From: CAZRXG01 sp964603985
GTDB taxonomy: Bacteria > Chloroflexota > Anaerolineae > Aggregatilineales > UBA3940
Assembly (NCBI GenBank): GCA_964603985.1
Contig: CAZRXG010000033.1
Location: forward strand, 1 to 48,356
Length of the DNA: 48,356 nucleotides
Direction: 5' to 3'
Below, piece after piece: positions 33,689-41,690 of this stretch. The first letter of the stretch is position 1. Every line of letters begins with the position of its first letter. Made by a program: the position numbers and the translations under genes. The notes under the pieces were generated by a model that did not search any database, had not been told where the DNA came from, and saw only the letters and a program-made list of their open reading frames with translations.

Positions 33689-33723
33689 GTTGACACGTTC
33701 TCGTTGACGTTATGAGTGTCAAC
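33689..33723 (+). promoter_or_regulatory. Inverted repeat upstream of the PHP-AlbA_2 gene
   Basis: GTTGACAC (33689-33696) and GTGTCAAC (33716-33723) form a perfect eight-base inverted repeat with a 19-base centre that itself contains another GTTGAC. The left arm contains the -35-like TTGACA, and TATGAG (33711-33716) lies 15 bases on. This looks like an operator overlapping a promoter, or an RNA hairpin. The repeat is seen; its role is inferred. Confidence 0.45.
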
Positions 33724-33769
33724 AGACCGGCGCGATCCTGATTTTAGATTAGGGAGGCAACATTGTTCT

Positions 33770-35524
33770 GTGAGTGCTAAAAGTAAGTCTTCTCGAAGAA
33801 GCTGGTATCGGATGGATTTGCATCTGCATACGCCAGCCTCGAATGATTATCAACAACCCGATGTTACGTATTTGGAGATATTACAGCAGGCCGAGCGTCG
33901 TGGCCTGGACATTATCGCCTATACCGACCACAACACGGTGCGTGGCTATCGCACCATGGCGGAGGAGTTTCAGCAATTAGAGTGGCTTCAGGGATCAGAT
34001 CGCATTACCCCGGAGGAGCAGTACCGGCTTGGCGAGTACAGCCGTTTGTTTGATAAGATGCTCGTCCTGCCCGGCTTTGAATTTACGGCCACCTTTGGGT
34101 TCCACATCCTGGGAGTCTTTTCGCCGGACACCGAGATCCGCTATCTTGAGCATCTCCTGCTCGACCTGAACGTCCCGCCGGAGTCGCTTGACCTCGGCGA
34201 AACCAACGTCGGCGCGTCCGCCGATGTGCTGACGGCCTATGCTGCCATCCACGAGGCGGGCGGCATTGTGATCGCCGCCCACGCCAATTCCAGTCACGGG
34301 GTCGCCATGCGCGGCCTGTCGTTTGGCGGCCAGACGCGCATCGCTTACACACAAGATCTCCACCTGCACACCCTCGAGGTCACCGATCTGGACCGGCATG
34401 GTCGCCGCACCACAGCGCGCTTCTTTGACGGCTCCAAGCCGGAGTATCCGCGCCCCATGCGCTGCATCCAGGGATCGGACGCTCACCGGCTGGAACGCGA
34501 CCCCAACAATGCCAAGAGCCTGGGCGTTGGCGACCGCATCACCGAGGTTTCTCTGCGGGAGTTGAGCTTCGACGCCTTGTACGAGGTCTTCTCCGGCAAC
34601 GACTTCGCTCGCACCCGCCCCTACCGGGGCAGCACTGCGCCCTTTGACCATGTGCTCGCCGCCCGGCAGGAAGGCCCGTCGATTGTGCAGGACTTCCACG
34701 AGGGGATGTCGAAGCGTGGGGGGCGGTTGTATGCTGTCGTCTCCGATATCTGCGCCTTTGTCAACACCAACGGCGGGACGCTCTACATCGGCATTCCCCC
34801 TGACACGGCGGAGAAGCCAACCGGCTTGACGAACATCAACCAGTCTGTTGAGCAGCTTGGGTCGGAGATCCAGCGCCGCATCACCCCACCGGTTGACGCG
34901 AAGGTCGATGTGATCCAGACCCAGGGCGTTCCCATCATCCGTGTCCAGATCCCGCGCGGCGACGATCCACCCTACGCCATCGACGACAACAAGATCTACG
35001 TGCGCGACGACAACGAGACCAGTCTCGCCGTGCGCGACGAGATCGTGCAGTTGGTGCTGCGTGGCAAGCGAATTCCCTACGAGCAGGATGAGCAGGTATC
35101 TGCCACTGCCCACCATGAGGCTGAGGCTGCCGGGGCGCACGTCTCGGACCGCAATCGCGTCGAGGCACCCCGCACCGGCGTCGAGGTCGTCGCCACCGAG
35201 AAGCGCAACAACATCTACTACCACACCGTCCGCGACCTGCGCAACGGCAACATCGTGCGCAACGTGACCCGCAAGTCGGCCCGTAAGCTCTGGCACTACG
35301 CCATCACCCAGGTCGAGGACAACAAGATCGATCTGGGCAAGGTCAAGTGGCAGGGCAACATCGCCCTCATCCAGGACTACGTTCGTGGTGGCAAGACCCG
35401 TTACGATCTGGCGCAGCGCCGCAACGGTAAGATCTGCGTCTACTACGGCGTGACCGAGGACGGCGTGCAGGACAGCTTCCACACCGCCTGGCGCGAGCTG
35501 CTGGGCCTGGAAGACGAGGATTGA
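33770..35524 (+). CDS. PHP-domain / AlbA_2 (Schlafen-like) fusion protein
   Basis: Function unknown. Three parts in 584 residues. (1) A PHP metal-dependent phosphoesterase domain (about 12-290): DLHLH (H18, H20), YTDHNT (D53, H54), GFEFTA (E104), FHILGVF (H112), AAHANSSHG and GSDAH give a complete metal-ligand set. (2) An AlbA_2-type domain (about 315-430): FVNTNGGTLYIGI, ITPPVDAKVDVI and IYVRDDNETSLA. (3) A C-terminal module (about 470-584) with RNNIYYHTVRDLRNGNIVRN, Arg/Lys-rich and unrecognised. Start GTG 33770 lies 12 bases after AGGGAGG; an in-frame ATG at 33716 overlaps the inverted repeat and is less likely. Four bases separate it from the mog-like gene. Confidence 0.8.
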   Translation: MSAKSKSSRRSWYRMDLHLHTPASNDYQQPDVTYLEILQQAERRGLDIIAYTDHNTVRGYRTMAEEFQQLEWLQGSDRITPEEQYRLGEYSRLFDKMLVLPGFEFTATFGFHILGVFSPDTEIRYLEHLLLDLNVPPESLDLGETNVGASADVLTAYAAIHEAGGIVIAAHANSSHGVAMRGLSFGGQTRIAYTQDLHLHTLEVTDLDRHGRRTTARFFDGSKPEYPRPMRCIQGSDAHRLERDPNNAKSLGVGDRITEVSLRELSFDALYEVFSGNDFARTRPYRGSTAPFDHVLAARQEGPSIVQDFHEGMSKRGGRLYAVVSDICAFVNTNGGTLYIGIPPDTAEKPTGLTNINQSVEQLGSEIQRRITPPVDAKVDVIQTQGVPIIRVQIPRGDDPPYAIDDNKIYVRDDNETSLAVRDEIVQLVLRGKRIPYEQDEQVSATAHHEAEAAGAHVSDRNRVEAPRTGVEVVATEKRNNIYYHTVRDLRNGNIVRNVTRKSARKLWHYAITQVEDNKIDLGKVKWQGNIALIQDYVRGGKTRYDLAQRRNGKICVYYGVTEDGVQDSFHTAWRELLGLEDED

Positions 35525-35527
35525 CCC

Positions 35528-36037
35528 GTGCAGGTCGGCGTCTTGACCGTCAGCGACCGGGCTTATGCTCGCCAGTACGAGGATAAGTCCGGTCCCTTAA
35601 TCCAAAAGATGGTCGAGGAGCGGCTGGGGTGGTCGGTCGCCGAGGCGGGCGTCGTCCCCGACGAGCTTGACGACATCAAGGGTCAGCTTCTCCACTGGGT
35701 CGATCAGGTCGGGCTGGATCTGATCCTCGTCACCGGCGGGACCGGCTTCACCCCCCGCGACGTGACGCCCGAAGCGACCCGCGCCGTCATCGAGCGCGAG
35801 GCCCCCGGCCTGGCCGAGGCGATGCGGGCCGCCAGTTTGCAGGTCACGCCCCACGCCATGCTGTCGCGCGGCGTGTGCGGCATCCGTGCCCGCACCCTGA
35901 TCGTCAACCTGCCCGGCAGCCCCAAGGCTGTCCGCGAGAACCTTGAGGTGCTGCTGCCTGTGCTGCCGCACGCGCTTGATCTGCTCACCGGTGCACCCGG
36001 CTCGGAGGCCGGTCACCGGCTCACCCGCCAGGTCTGA
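35528..36037 (+). CDS. Molybdenum cofactor biosynthesis protein, MoaB/Mog family
   Basis: Molybdopterin adenylyltransferase-type fold of 169 residues. Visible motifs are VGVLTVSDRAY, DKSGPLIQKMV, VTGGTGFTPRDVTPEAT (the pterin-binding TGGTG and PRD loop), and the C-terminal VNLPGSPKAVRENLEVLLPVLPHAL. Start GTG 35528, four bases after the PHP-AlbA_2 stop. No other molybdenum genes are in the window. It could be Mog (adenylyltransferase) or MoaB (often non-essential); sequence alone does not separate them here. Confidence 0.92.
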   Translation: MQVGVLTVSDRAYARQYEDKSGPLIQKMVEERLGWSVAEAGVVPDELDDIKGQLLHWVDQVGLDLILVTGGTGFTPRDVTPEATRAVIEREAPGLAEAMRAASLQVTPHAMLSRGVCGIRARTLIVNLPGSPKAVRENLEVLLPVLPHALDLLTGAPGSEAGHRLTRQV

Positions 36038-36046
36038 GAGGTTATA

Positions 36047-38044
36047 TTGCCATCCAGAATACGTCCTGCCACCTGGTTCCTGATCGCCATCCTCGCCCTG
36101 GCCGTTGTGCTGCGCGTCGCCTGGCCCGGCATCATCGAGTTCAAGTACGACGAGGCCACCATGGCCCGCCGCGCCATCATGCTGATCCGCGAGGGCGTCT
36201 GGCCCACGCGCGGCGTGACTTCCAGCCTGGGTATTCCCCACCCCCCACTGACCGCCTACCTGCTCGTCATCCCCTTTGCCATCACCCTCAACCCCGCCTT
36301 CGCCGCCGCCTTTATGGGCGCGCTGGGCGTGCTTGCCGTCTACCTGGCCTATCTCCTCGGCAAGCGCTACTTCGACGAGCGCGTCGGCCTGATCGCCGCC
36401 CTGCTCTTCACCATCTCGCCCTGGGTGGCCTTCTACAGCCGCAAGCTCTGGGCGCAGAACGTTCCCGCCATCACGCTGCTGTTTATGCTCGCCCTCTACG
36501 CCCTCGTCGTCGACCACAAACCGAAGGCGCTGACCTGGGCGCTGATCGCCCTCGGCGCGCTGATGGGTCTGCACCTGGGCGGCTTCGCGTTTGTCGGCGT
36601 GTTGGTCCTGGCACTGGCTCTGCACCCGCGCCTGTTCAAACCGCCTGAGGACGACGCCCCCGCACCCGGCTGGTGGAAGTGGGCGCTTATTGGATTGGCC
36701 GGTCTGGTTCTGCTGTCCCTCCCCTACGTCATGGAGTTCATCACCGGCCAGACACGCCTCTCCCAGGTTTTTGCTTCTGCCGGGAACAGCGTCGAGCGCC
36801 ACCCGCTCTCCCACCTCGCCATCTACTACACCGCCGACATCGCCACCGGCCAGCACTTCGAGGCACTGACCGGCGGCAGCTTCTACAACCCCTACGGCGA
36901 TTTCGCGCTGCCCAACCTGGACTCCGCGCTCAACTGGACCGAGGTGTGGCTGATCATCACCTCCATGGCCTACCTGGTCGTCAAGACCGCCGTCCTGCTC
37001 TTCCGCAAAAAACCCCCTGCTGACGCACCGGAGGCGGCGGCCAGCCGCTACGGTCTGCTCGTCCTCTGGCTGGCCCTGCCCATCGGCATGTGGACTCTCT
37101 CACGCGGCGAGATCGTCCCCCACCACTTCATCCAGACCTATCCCGCCCAGCTTCTCGCGCTGGCCATTATGCTCGTCGACGCCTTCGACGCTCTGACCCA
37201 CCGCCGACCGTCCCTCAAGCCCATCCTCACCGGCGTGTTCGCCGTCTGGCTGGCCGTCCTGACCGCCTGGCACGCCACCACCTATCTGGGCATGCTGCGC
37301 TTCTTCGCCACCACCCCGACCACCTACGGCCACGCCTCCCCGGTGCGCAACCTGTGGTCGGCTGTCCGTGAGGCCCGCCAGCTTGCCGTGCCCGATCACC
37401 TGCCCGTCGTCGTGCACACCGTCGGCGACGACCCAGAGCGCGAGGGCGGCGCCGCCGAGTTCGACGCCCTGCTGGGCGATCTGGATTTGTATCTGGTCAA
37501 GGGAACCGACGTTGAGGTCTTCCCCGCCTCCGATGACGGCTGGGTCTGGCTCAGGAGCCGCAAGAACGGCTCCTACGATGTCGAGCTGCGGACTGTGGAC
37601 GACGCAGACGTGCCGCCGGACGGCCTGATCGCCCATCTGGTTAACGGCGTCGATCTGCGTGCCGTCGCCCCGGCAGGCTTCCGGGATGAAGTGCAACCCG
37701 GCCAGCCGTTTGACCTGTTCCTGTTCTGGGAAGTCTGGGGCGTTCCCCCCGTGAGCGACGACTACTCCTTCAGCGTCCAGCTTTACACCACCGACGGCAC
37801 GCGCTGGGGCCAGATCGACGAGCACTTCCTGCGCACGGCCTACTGGCGTCCCGGCGACCGGGTGCGAACCGCAGTCAGCATCCCCGTCGCCGCCGACGCC
37901 CCACCCGGCGGGGAGTATCAGGTTGTCATCGCGGTGTACGTCTACCTCGACGACGGTTCAACCCAAAGCGTCGATTTTCTGGACGTGGCGGGCAACCCGG
38001 CCGGGCAGGTTATTACCGTTCCGCTGGACGATCTTGCCCCCTGA
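36047..38044 (+). CDS. Membrane glycosyltransferase, GT39/PMT-like
   Basis: Probable polyprenyl-phosphate-sugar-dependent glycosyltransferase in the membrane, 665 residues. After the first span (about 10-28) comes an extracytoplasmic loop with the acidic pair in FKYDEATMARRA, the usual catalytic site of GT-C enzymes. About ten more spans follow to residue 420. From about 430 a soluble beta-rich domain continues to the end (e.g. VQPGQPFDLFLFWEVWGVPP, then GGEYQVVIAVYVYLDDGSTQ). Start TTG 36047 lies six bases after GAGAGG. A related C-terminal segment occurs at 48185-48356. The acceptor is unknown. Confidence 0.8.
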   Translation: MPSRIRPATWFLIAILALAVVLRVAWPGIIEFKYDEATMARRAIMLIREGVWPTRGVTSSLGIPHPPLTAYLLVIPFAITLNPAFAAAFMGALGVLAVYLAYLLGKRYFDERVGLIAALLFTISPWVAFYSRKLWAQNVPAITLLFMLALYALVVDHKPKALTWALIALGALMGLHLGGFAFVGVLVLALALHPRLFKPPEDDAPAPGWWKWALIGLAGLVLLSLPYVMEFITGQTRLSQVFASAGNSVERHPLSHLAIYYTADIATGQHFEALTGGSFYNPYGDFALPNLDSALNWTEVWLIITSMAYLVVKTAVLLFRKKPPADAPEAAASRYGLLVLWLALPIGMWTLSRGEIVPHHFIQTYPAQLLALAIMLVDAFDALTHRRPSLKPILTGVFAVWLAVLTAWHATTYLGMLRFFATTPTTYGHASPVRNLWSAVREARQLAVPDHLPVVVHTVGDDPEREGGAAEFDALLGDLDLYLVKGTDVEVFPASDDGWVWLRSRKNGSYDVELRTVDDADVPPDGLIAHLVNGVDLRAVAPAGFRDEVQPGQPFDLFLFWEVWGVPPVSDDYSFSVQLYTTDGTRWGQIDEHFLRTAYWRPGDRVRTAVSIPVAADAPPGGEYQVVIAVYVYLDDGSTQSVDFLDVAGNPAGQVITVPLDDLAP

Positions 38045-38058
38045 GCCGGGCGCGCGGT

Positions 38059-38601
38059 CTATTCGATCAGCCCCCGCAGCGCGTACAGCGGCCCATAATA
38101 CTCGTGCTCGGTCAGCGGTTCCACCTCAACCATGTCCGCCACCGCTTTGTAAGTCGCCGCGCACAGCGTGATCTCGCCTGACGCCTCCGGCATGATCGTC
38201 GCCGTGCAGTTCACCGGCTCCCCGAACACGTCGTGGTGCCGCGACGTGCCCGCCCCGAACGGCCCCACGATCATCTCGCCCGTCGCGATGCTGATCGTCA
38301 GCCCGCTCCCCTCGAAGCCGTGCCGCTTCATGAAGTGCTTGAACCCGTCCTGTAAGGCCAGCGCCGTCTTGACCGCGTCAAGCGCGTGCGTCTCCTCCCA
38401 GAAGCAGGCCAGCGCCCCGTCGCCCAGCCACTTGACGATCGTCCCTCCCTGTGCCACGACCGTGTTGGCGATGGTTGTGTACAGGTCGTCCAGCATCTCC
38501 GCCGTCGATTCCAGCGAGTGCGCCTGCTGCCGGTAAAACTGCACCACGTCCACGATCAGCGCCGTCCCCCGCCTGATCTCGCGTGTCTCGCTTCCGGTCA
38601 A
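38059..38601 (-). CDS. Class III adenylate/guanylate cyclase-like domain, probably non-canonical
   Basis: Stand-alone cyclase homology domain of 180 residues. Metal-binding Asp candidates lie in TALIVDVVQF and WLGDGALACF, the purine-contact Lys in TIVKWLGD, and the Asn in FGEPVNCTATIM. The catalytic Arg, normally four residues after that Asn (VNxAAR), is replaced by Thr. The enzyme may be inactive or use another residue. Start is TTG (38601) four bases behind GGAGGG. It follows the acyl-CoA dehydrogenase gene by 25 bases on the minus strand and converges with the GT39 gene, 14 bases away. Confidence 0.8.
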   Translation of the reverse strand: MTGSETREIRRGTALIVDVVQFYRQQAHSLESTAEMLDDLYTTIANTVVAQGGTIVKWLGDGALACFWEETHALDAVKTALALQDGFKHFMKRHGFEGSGLTISIATGEMIVGPFGAGTSRHHDVFGEPVNCTATIMPEASGEITLCAATYKAVADMVEVEPLTEHEYYGPLYALRGLIE

Positions 38602-38626
38602 TGTGCCCTCCTTTCCTCCTGGCCGC

Positions 38627-39778
38627 CTACGCCCCGATCACCTGCCGCCCGATCACCATCTTCAGGATCTCGTTGGCCCCCTCTCCGATGGTCATCAGCC
38701 GCTGGTCACGGTAGATCCGCTCGACCGGGAACTCGGTGCTGTAACCGTACCCACCGTGTAGCTGGATCGCCTCGTAGGCCGCAAACTCCGACGCCTCCGA
38801 GGCCAGCAGCTTTGCCATCCCCGCCACCTTGGTGAAGTCTTTGCCCTGATCCTTGAGCCAGGCCGCGTAGTAGGTCATCACCCGCGCCGCCTCGACCCGC
38901 GAGGCCATGTCCGCGATCTTGAACTGCACCGCCTGGTGCTCGCACAGCTTCTTCCCGAACGTCTCCCGCTCCTTGACGTAATCCAGCGTCGCATCCAGCG
39001 CAGCCTGCCCCAGCCCCACGCAGCACGCCGCGATGCTGATCCGTCCCCCATCGAGCGTCTCCAGCGCCTGGTGCAGGCCGCGTCCCTCCTCGCCCAGCAG
39101 GTTGCCGAGCGGCACCCGCACCCCATCGTAGGTGAGCGGGCAGCTGTGCGACCCGCGCACGCCCATCTTCGGGATGGGCGGCTCGACCGTGAATCCGGGC
39201 GCGTCCTGCTCGACGATGATCAGGCTCAGCCCCCGCGAGGGCTTCTCGGCGTAGGGGTCGCTTCGCACCAGCGTGACCACCACCGGCGCCGAGGTCGCGT
39301 TGGTGATCCACGTCTTGCTGCCATCGATGATCCAGCTATCTCCCTCCTTGACCGCCGACGTCCTGACGCCGCCCACCAGGTCCGACCCGCCTCCCGGCTC
39401 GGTCAGCGCCAGCGATCCCAGCGTCTTACCGCTCGTCAGGGTAGGGAGGTGCTGTTCTTTCTGCTCCGGCGTGCCCCACCTGACGAGCGGGTAGCAGCAC
39501 AGGCAGTTGTGCGCGGCGACTGCCAGCCCGGTGCTCCCGCACGCCCGTGAGATCTCCTCGATGGCGATCACCATGCAGATGCCGTCCAGGTTGGCCCCAC
39601 CGTATTCCTCCGGCACCTGCAGGCCCGTGAAGCCCAGCCTCGGCATCTTGGCGATGGCTTCCCAGCGTAGCTCCTGCTGCTCGTCGATTTCCGCCGCGTA
39701 GGGTTTGAGTTCCTTCTCCACGAAGTCGCGCGCCGCAGCGCGGTACATGCGTTGCTCCTCGTTGAGCGCGAAGTCCAT
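38627..39778 (-). CDS. Acyl-CoA dehydrogenase
   Basis: FAD-dependent oxidation of acyl-CoA to enoyl-CoA in beta-oxidation or amino-acid breakdown. The 383 residues are typical. Visible are the N-terminal helical domain (MDFALNEEQRMYRAAARDFV), flavin-binding LALTEPGGGSDLVGG and WIIDGSKTWITN, QLHGGYGYSTEFPVERIYRD and GEGANEILKMVIGRQ. The Glu in GEGANEI occupies the catalytic base position of short-chain-type enzymes. Start ATG 39778. Specificity cannot be deduced. A downstream cyclase-like gene is probably cotranscribed. Confidence 0.95.
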   Translation of the reverse strand: MDFALNEEQRMYRAAARDFVEKELKPYAAEIDEQQELRWEAIAKMPRLGFTGLQVPEEYGGANLDGICMVIAIEEISRACGSTGLAVAAHNCLCCYPLVRWGTPEQKEQHLPTLTSGKTLGSLALTEPGGGSDLVGGVRTSAVKEGDSWIIDGSKTWITNATSAPVVVTLVRSDPYAEKPSRGLSLIIVEQDAPGFTVEPPIPKMGVRGSHSCPLTYDGVRVPLGNLLGEEGRGLHQALETLDGGRISIAACCVGLGQAALDATLDYVKERETFGKKLCEHQAVQFKIADMASRVEAARVMTYYAAWLKDQGKDFTKVAGMAKLLASEASEFAAYEAIQLHGGYGYSTEFPVERIYRDQRLMTIGEGANEILKMVIGRQVIGA

Positions 39779-39844
39779 TAGTTCACTCCTTTGGGAATGT
39801 GCACGCTACAGGTATCACACCTCGGCGGGTGGGAATCGCGGTAT

Positions 39845-39861
39845 ACTGACATTATATCAGT
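39845..39861. promoter_or_regulatory. Palindrome between divergent acyl-CoA dehydrogenase and DUF1152 genes
   Basis: ACTGA (39845-39849) and TCAGT (39857-39861) are separated by seven A/T-rich bases. On the minus strand the centre reads TATAAT, a consensus -10 for the dehydrogenase direction; on the plus strand TATACT (39842-39847) overlaps the left arm. No good -35 is seen either way. It may be an operator over back-to-back promoters. Confidence 0.35.
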
Positions 39862-39944
39862 TCGCGCACGTAATAGATCCATCTGGTCGATTTGCCACCT
39901 CCTGACCCGTTGCTGGTGGACGTTGAGAAGGGATTCAGGCAGTC

Positions 39945-40910
39945 ATGAAGCTGAACTTACCCATTCTCCATTTACTCGAAAACCTGCAAAACGTCTTGAT
40001 TGCCGGTGCCGGGGGCGGATTTGACGTGTTTGCCGGTCTGCCCCTGTACTTTGCCCTGCGCGAGCAGGGTAAGACGGTCCATCTGGCCAACTATAGTTTC
40101 TCACCCGTGGAGCTGATCTGTAAACTCGAAGACGTCGAGACTCTTGTCGACGAGCGTCTGGTGGGTTTCAGCGGCGAAGTCAAACGGAAGTTGCCCTACT
40201 GCCCGGAGGGCTACCTGGCGGAATGGTTTGCCAGAGAACAAGGAGAGCAAAAGACTATCTGGGCTTTTGCCAAGGAGAGCACAGGCGGGCAGCCTCTGGT
40301 GGAGGATTACGCTTTTCTCGTCGAGCACCTGAATATCGAGGCGGTGATCCTGGTTGATGGCGGGGTTGACTCGCTGATGCATGGCGACGAACAGCAGCCG
40401 GGTTCACTCATCGACGATACACTCTCCGTGGCGGCAGCAAGCACCTTAGACCTTCCCGTCAAGCTGCTTGCGTGTCTGGGCTTTGGTGCCGAGATAGAGG
40501 TATGCCACCACCACGCACTGGAGAACATGGCGACGCTTACCCGTGAAGGTGCATTCTACGGCGCGTGTGCATTGGTCCAGGCGATGGAGGTCTACCGGTT
40601 GTACGAGTCTGCCTGCCGGTACGTTTTTGAGAAGGAGAATCATTCCAAGAGCCACATCAACAACCATGTCATGTCTGCGGTGTTGGGTAAATTTGGCGAT
40701 GACCCAATTTACATGGAGCCAGGTTATGTACCCGCGTACGTCACACCGCTTATGAGCTTATACTGGTTCTTCGATCTTGACGCAGTAGTCCGCCATAGCA
40801 TCTTGGCCGGGCAGTTGAGGCTGACATCTACCTATCGGCAGGCGTTCAGAACGGCGATGCTGTGCCGACAGTACCTGGACAGGCGTCCTAGGCAAGGTAT
40901 CCCATACTAG
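39945..40910 (+). CDS. DUF1152 domain protein
   Basis: Conserved protein of unknown function, 321 residues. The N-terminal LIAGAGGGFDVFAGLPLYFALREQGKTVHLAN is the family signature and looks like a nucleotide-binding Rossmann-type loop. A further DGGVDSLMHGDE motif and a His-rich CHHHALENMA lie in the middle. The protein is predicted soluble. Start ATG 39945 behind agaaggg. Base composition is a little lower in GC than the flanking metabolic genes. It precedes the AT-rich membrane gene by 22 bases. Confidence 0.85.
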   Translation: MKLNLPILHLLENLQNVLIAGAGGGFDVFAGLPLYFALREQGKTVHLANYSFSPVELICKLEDVETLVDERLVGFSGEVKRKLPYCPEGYLAEWFAREQGEQKTIWAFAKESTGGQPLVEDYAFLVEHLNIEAVILVDGGVDSLMHGDEQQPGSLIDDTLSVAAASTLDLPVKLLACLGFGAEIEVCHHHALENMATLTREGAFYGACALVQAMEVYRLYESACRYVFEKENHSKSHINNHVMSAVLGKFGDDPIYMEPGYVPAYVTPLMSLYWFFDLDAVVRHSILAGQLRLTSTYRQAFRTAMLCRQYLDRRPRQGIPY

Positions 40911-40932
40911 TTGGTTCGGCTAAGGAGTGGTA

Positions 40933-41547
40933 ATGTCTGACGACGCCGGAGATACAGATTCTCCTGAAATCTCGCCGTGGTACGTCCTTTTTATAAAGGC
41001 TCTCGCACCTTTCCCTAAAACACATGACCGTATTTTTTCGATTCGTCCTCCCAGATTGTGGAAAGTAGCCATCTGGGTTTCACTCATTGCAATAGTTGAT
41101 TGGGCACTGATCGTCTTCATAAACAGTGAATCGGGAAAGCTTGATAGGCAAACCATTAACTTTTTACGGTTGGCTACACCGGTGGCGGTAATATGGCTAT
41201 TAGGGTGGCTTCTTCTTATATCAGCGAGCAGTTACTGGATCGGTAAACGACTGGGAGGAACTGGGACGTTCGCCGGGTTGTTCTTTGCCTGTTCGGTCAT
41301 TAATATTTCAATAGGTATAGCTACTGTTCCCTTTACACTTGTAGATTTTTATTATTTTCCTGATACCATAGCGGCGTTTGTCATTAGTGCCATTTTGTTC
41401 CCGACCTACCAATACTGGCTGTTCACGTGTGCGACGAAATCCATTCACCGGTTTGGTTGGGCTAAAAGCGTTGTCTCGACAATGCCGTTACTGATATTAG
41501 AATCCATACCATTCTTGATAAGAGCTATATTCATCCGAGATTGGTGA
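40933..41547 (+). CDS. Multi-pass membrane protein, possibly YIP1-like, AT-rich gene
   Basis: A 204-residue protein with about five hydrophobic spans (near residues 45-65, 80-105, 115-140, 145-165, 180-200). The pattern TFAGLFFACSVINISIGIATVPF resembles YIP1-family membrane proteins but similarity is weak. The start is ATG 40933, five bases after AAGGAG (40922-40927). The gene is markedly AT-richer than its neighbours: two 60-base lines counted inside it (41041, 41341) have 43% and 35% GC. This suggests later acquisition or weak selection on codons. It follows DUF1152 closely. Confidence 0.65.
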   Translation: MSDDAGDTDSPEISPWYVLFIKALAPFPKTHDRIFSIRPPRLWKVAIWVSLIAIVDWALIVFINSESGKLDRQTINFLRLATPVAVIWLLGWLLLISASSYWIGKRLGGTGTFAGLFFACSVINISIGIATVPFTLVDFYYFPDTIAAFVISAILFPTYQYWLFTCATKSIHRFGWAKSVVSTMPLLILESIPFLIRAIFIRDW

Positions 41548-41570
41548 GGGCAGCGCTGTAATCGTTAATA

Positions 41571-41620
41571 GCTGCTGGCCCGCTGACGGCTGACCCGCTG
41601 ATGGCTGCCCTGCTGCCCGC
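41571..41620 (+). repeat. GCTGA-type short direct repeats, second copy
   Basis: The gap after the membrane gene contains gctgctggcc, cgctgacggctgac, cgctgatggctg and cctgctgcc, a degenerate array around GCTGA like that at 22104-22152. The rest of the 143-base gap is unremarkable apart from the GAGAGGGAG binding site of the next gene. Confidence 0.5.
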
Positions 41621-41690
41621 TCTTCTGCGGCAACTTTATCGGCGGCGCTGCGTATACATATATGAGTAGCAAGAGAGGGAGTGTTGGAAT

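Noticed and set aside
33995..35482. Open frame of 495 codons on the minus strand over the PHP-AlbA_2 gene
   Set aside because: The plus strand has a complete set of PHP motifs; the antisense frame is Val/Asp/Gly-rich without motifs.
35597..36856. Open frame of 419 codons on the minus strand over the MoaB-like and GT39 genes
   Set aside because: Antisense shadow; Gly/Gln/Asp-rich and spanning two well-supported genes.
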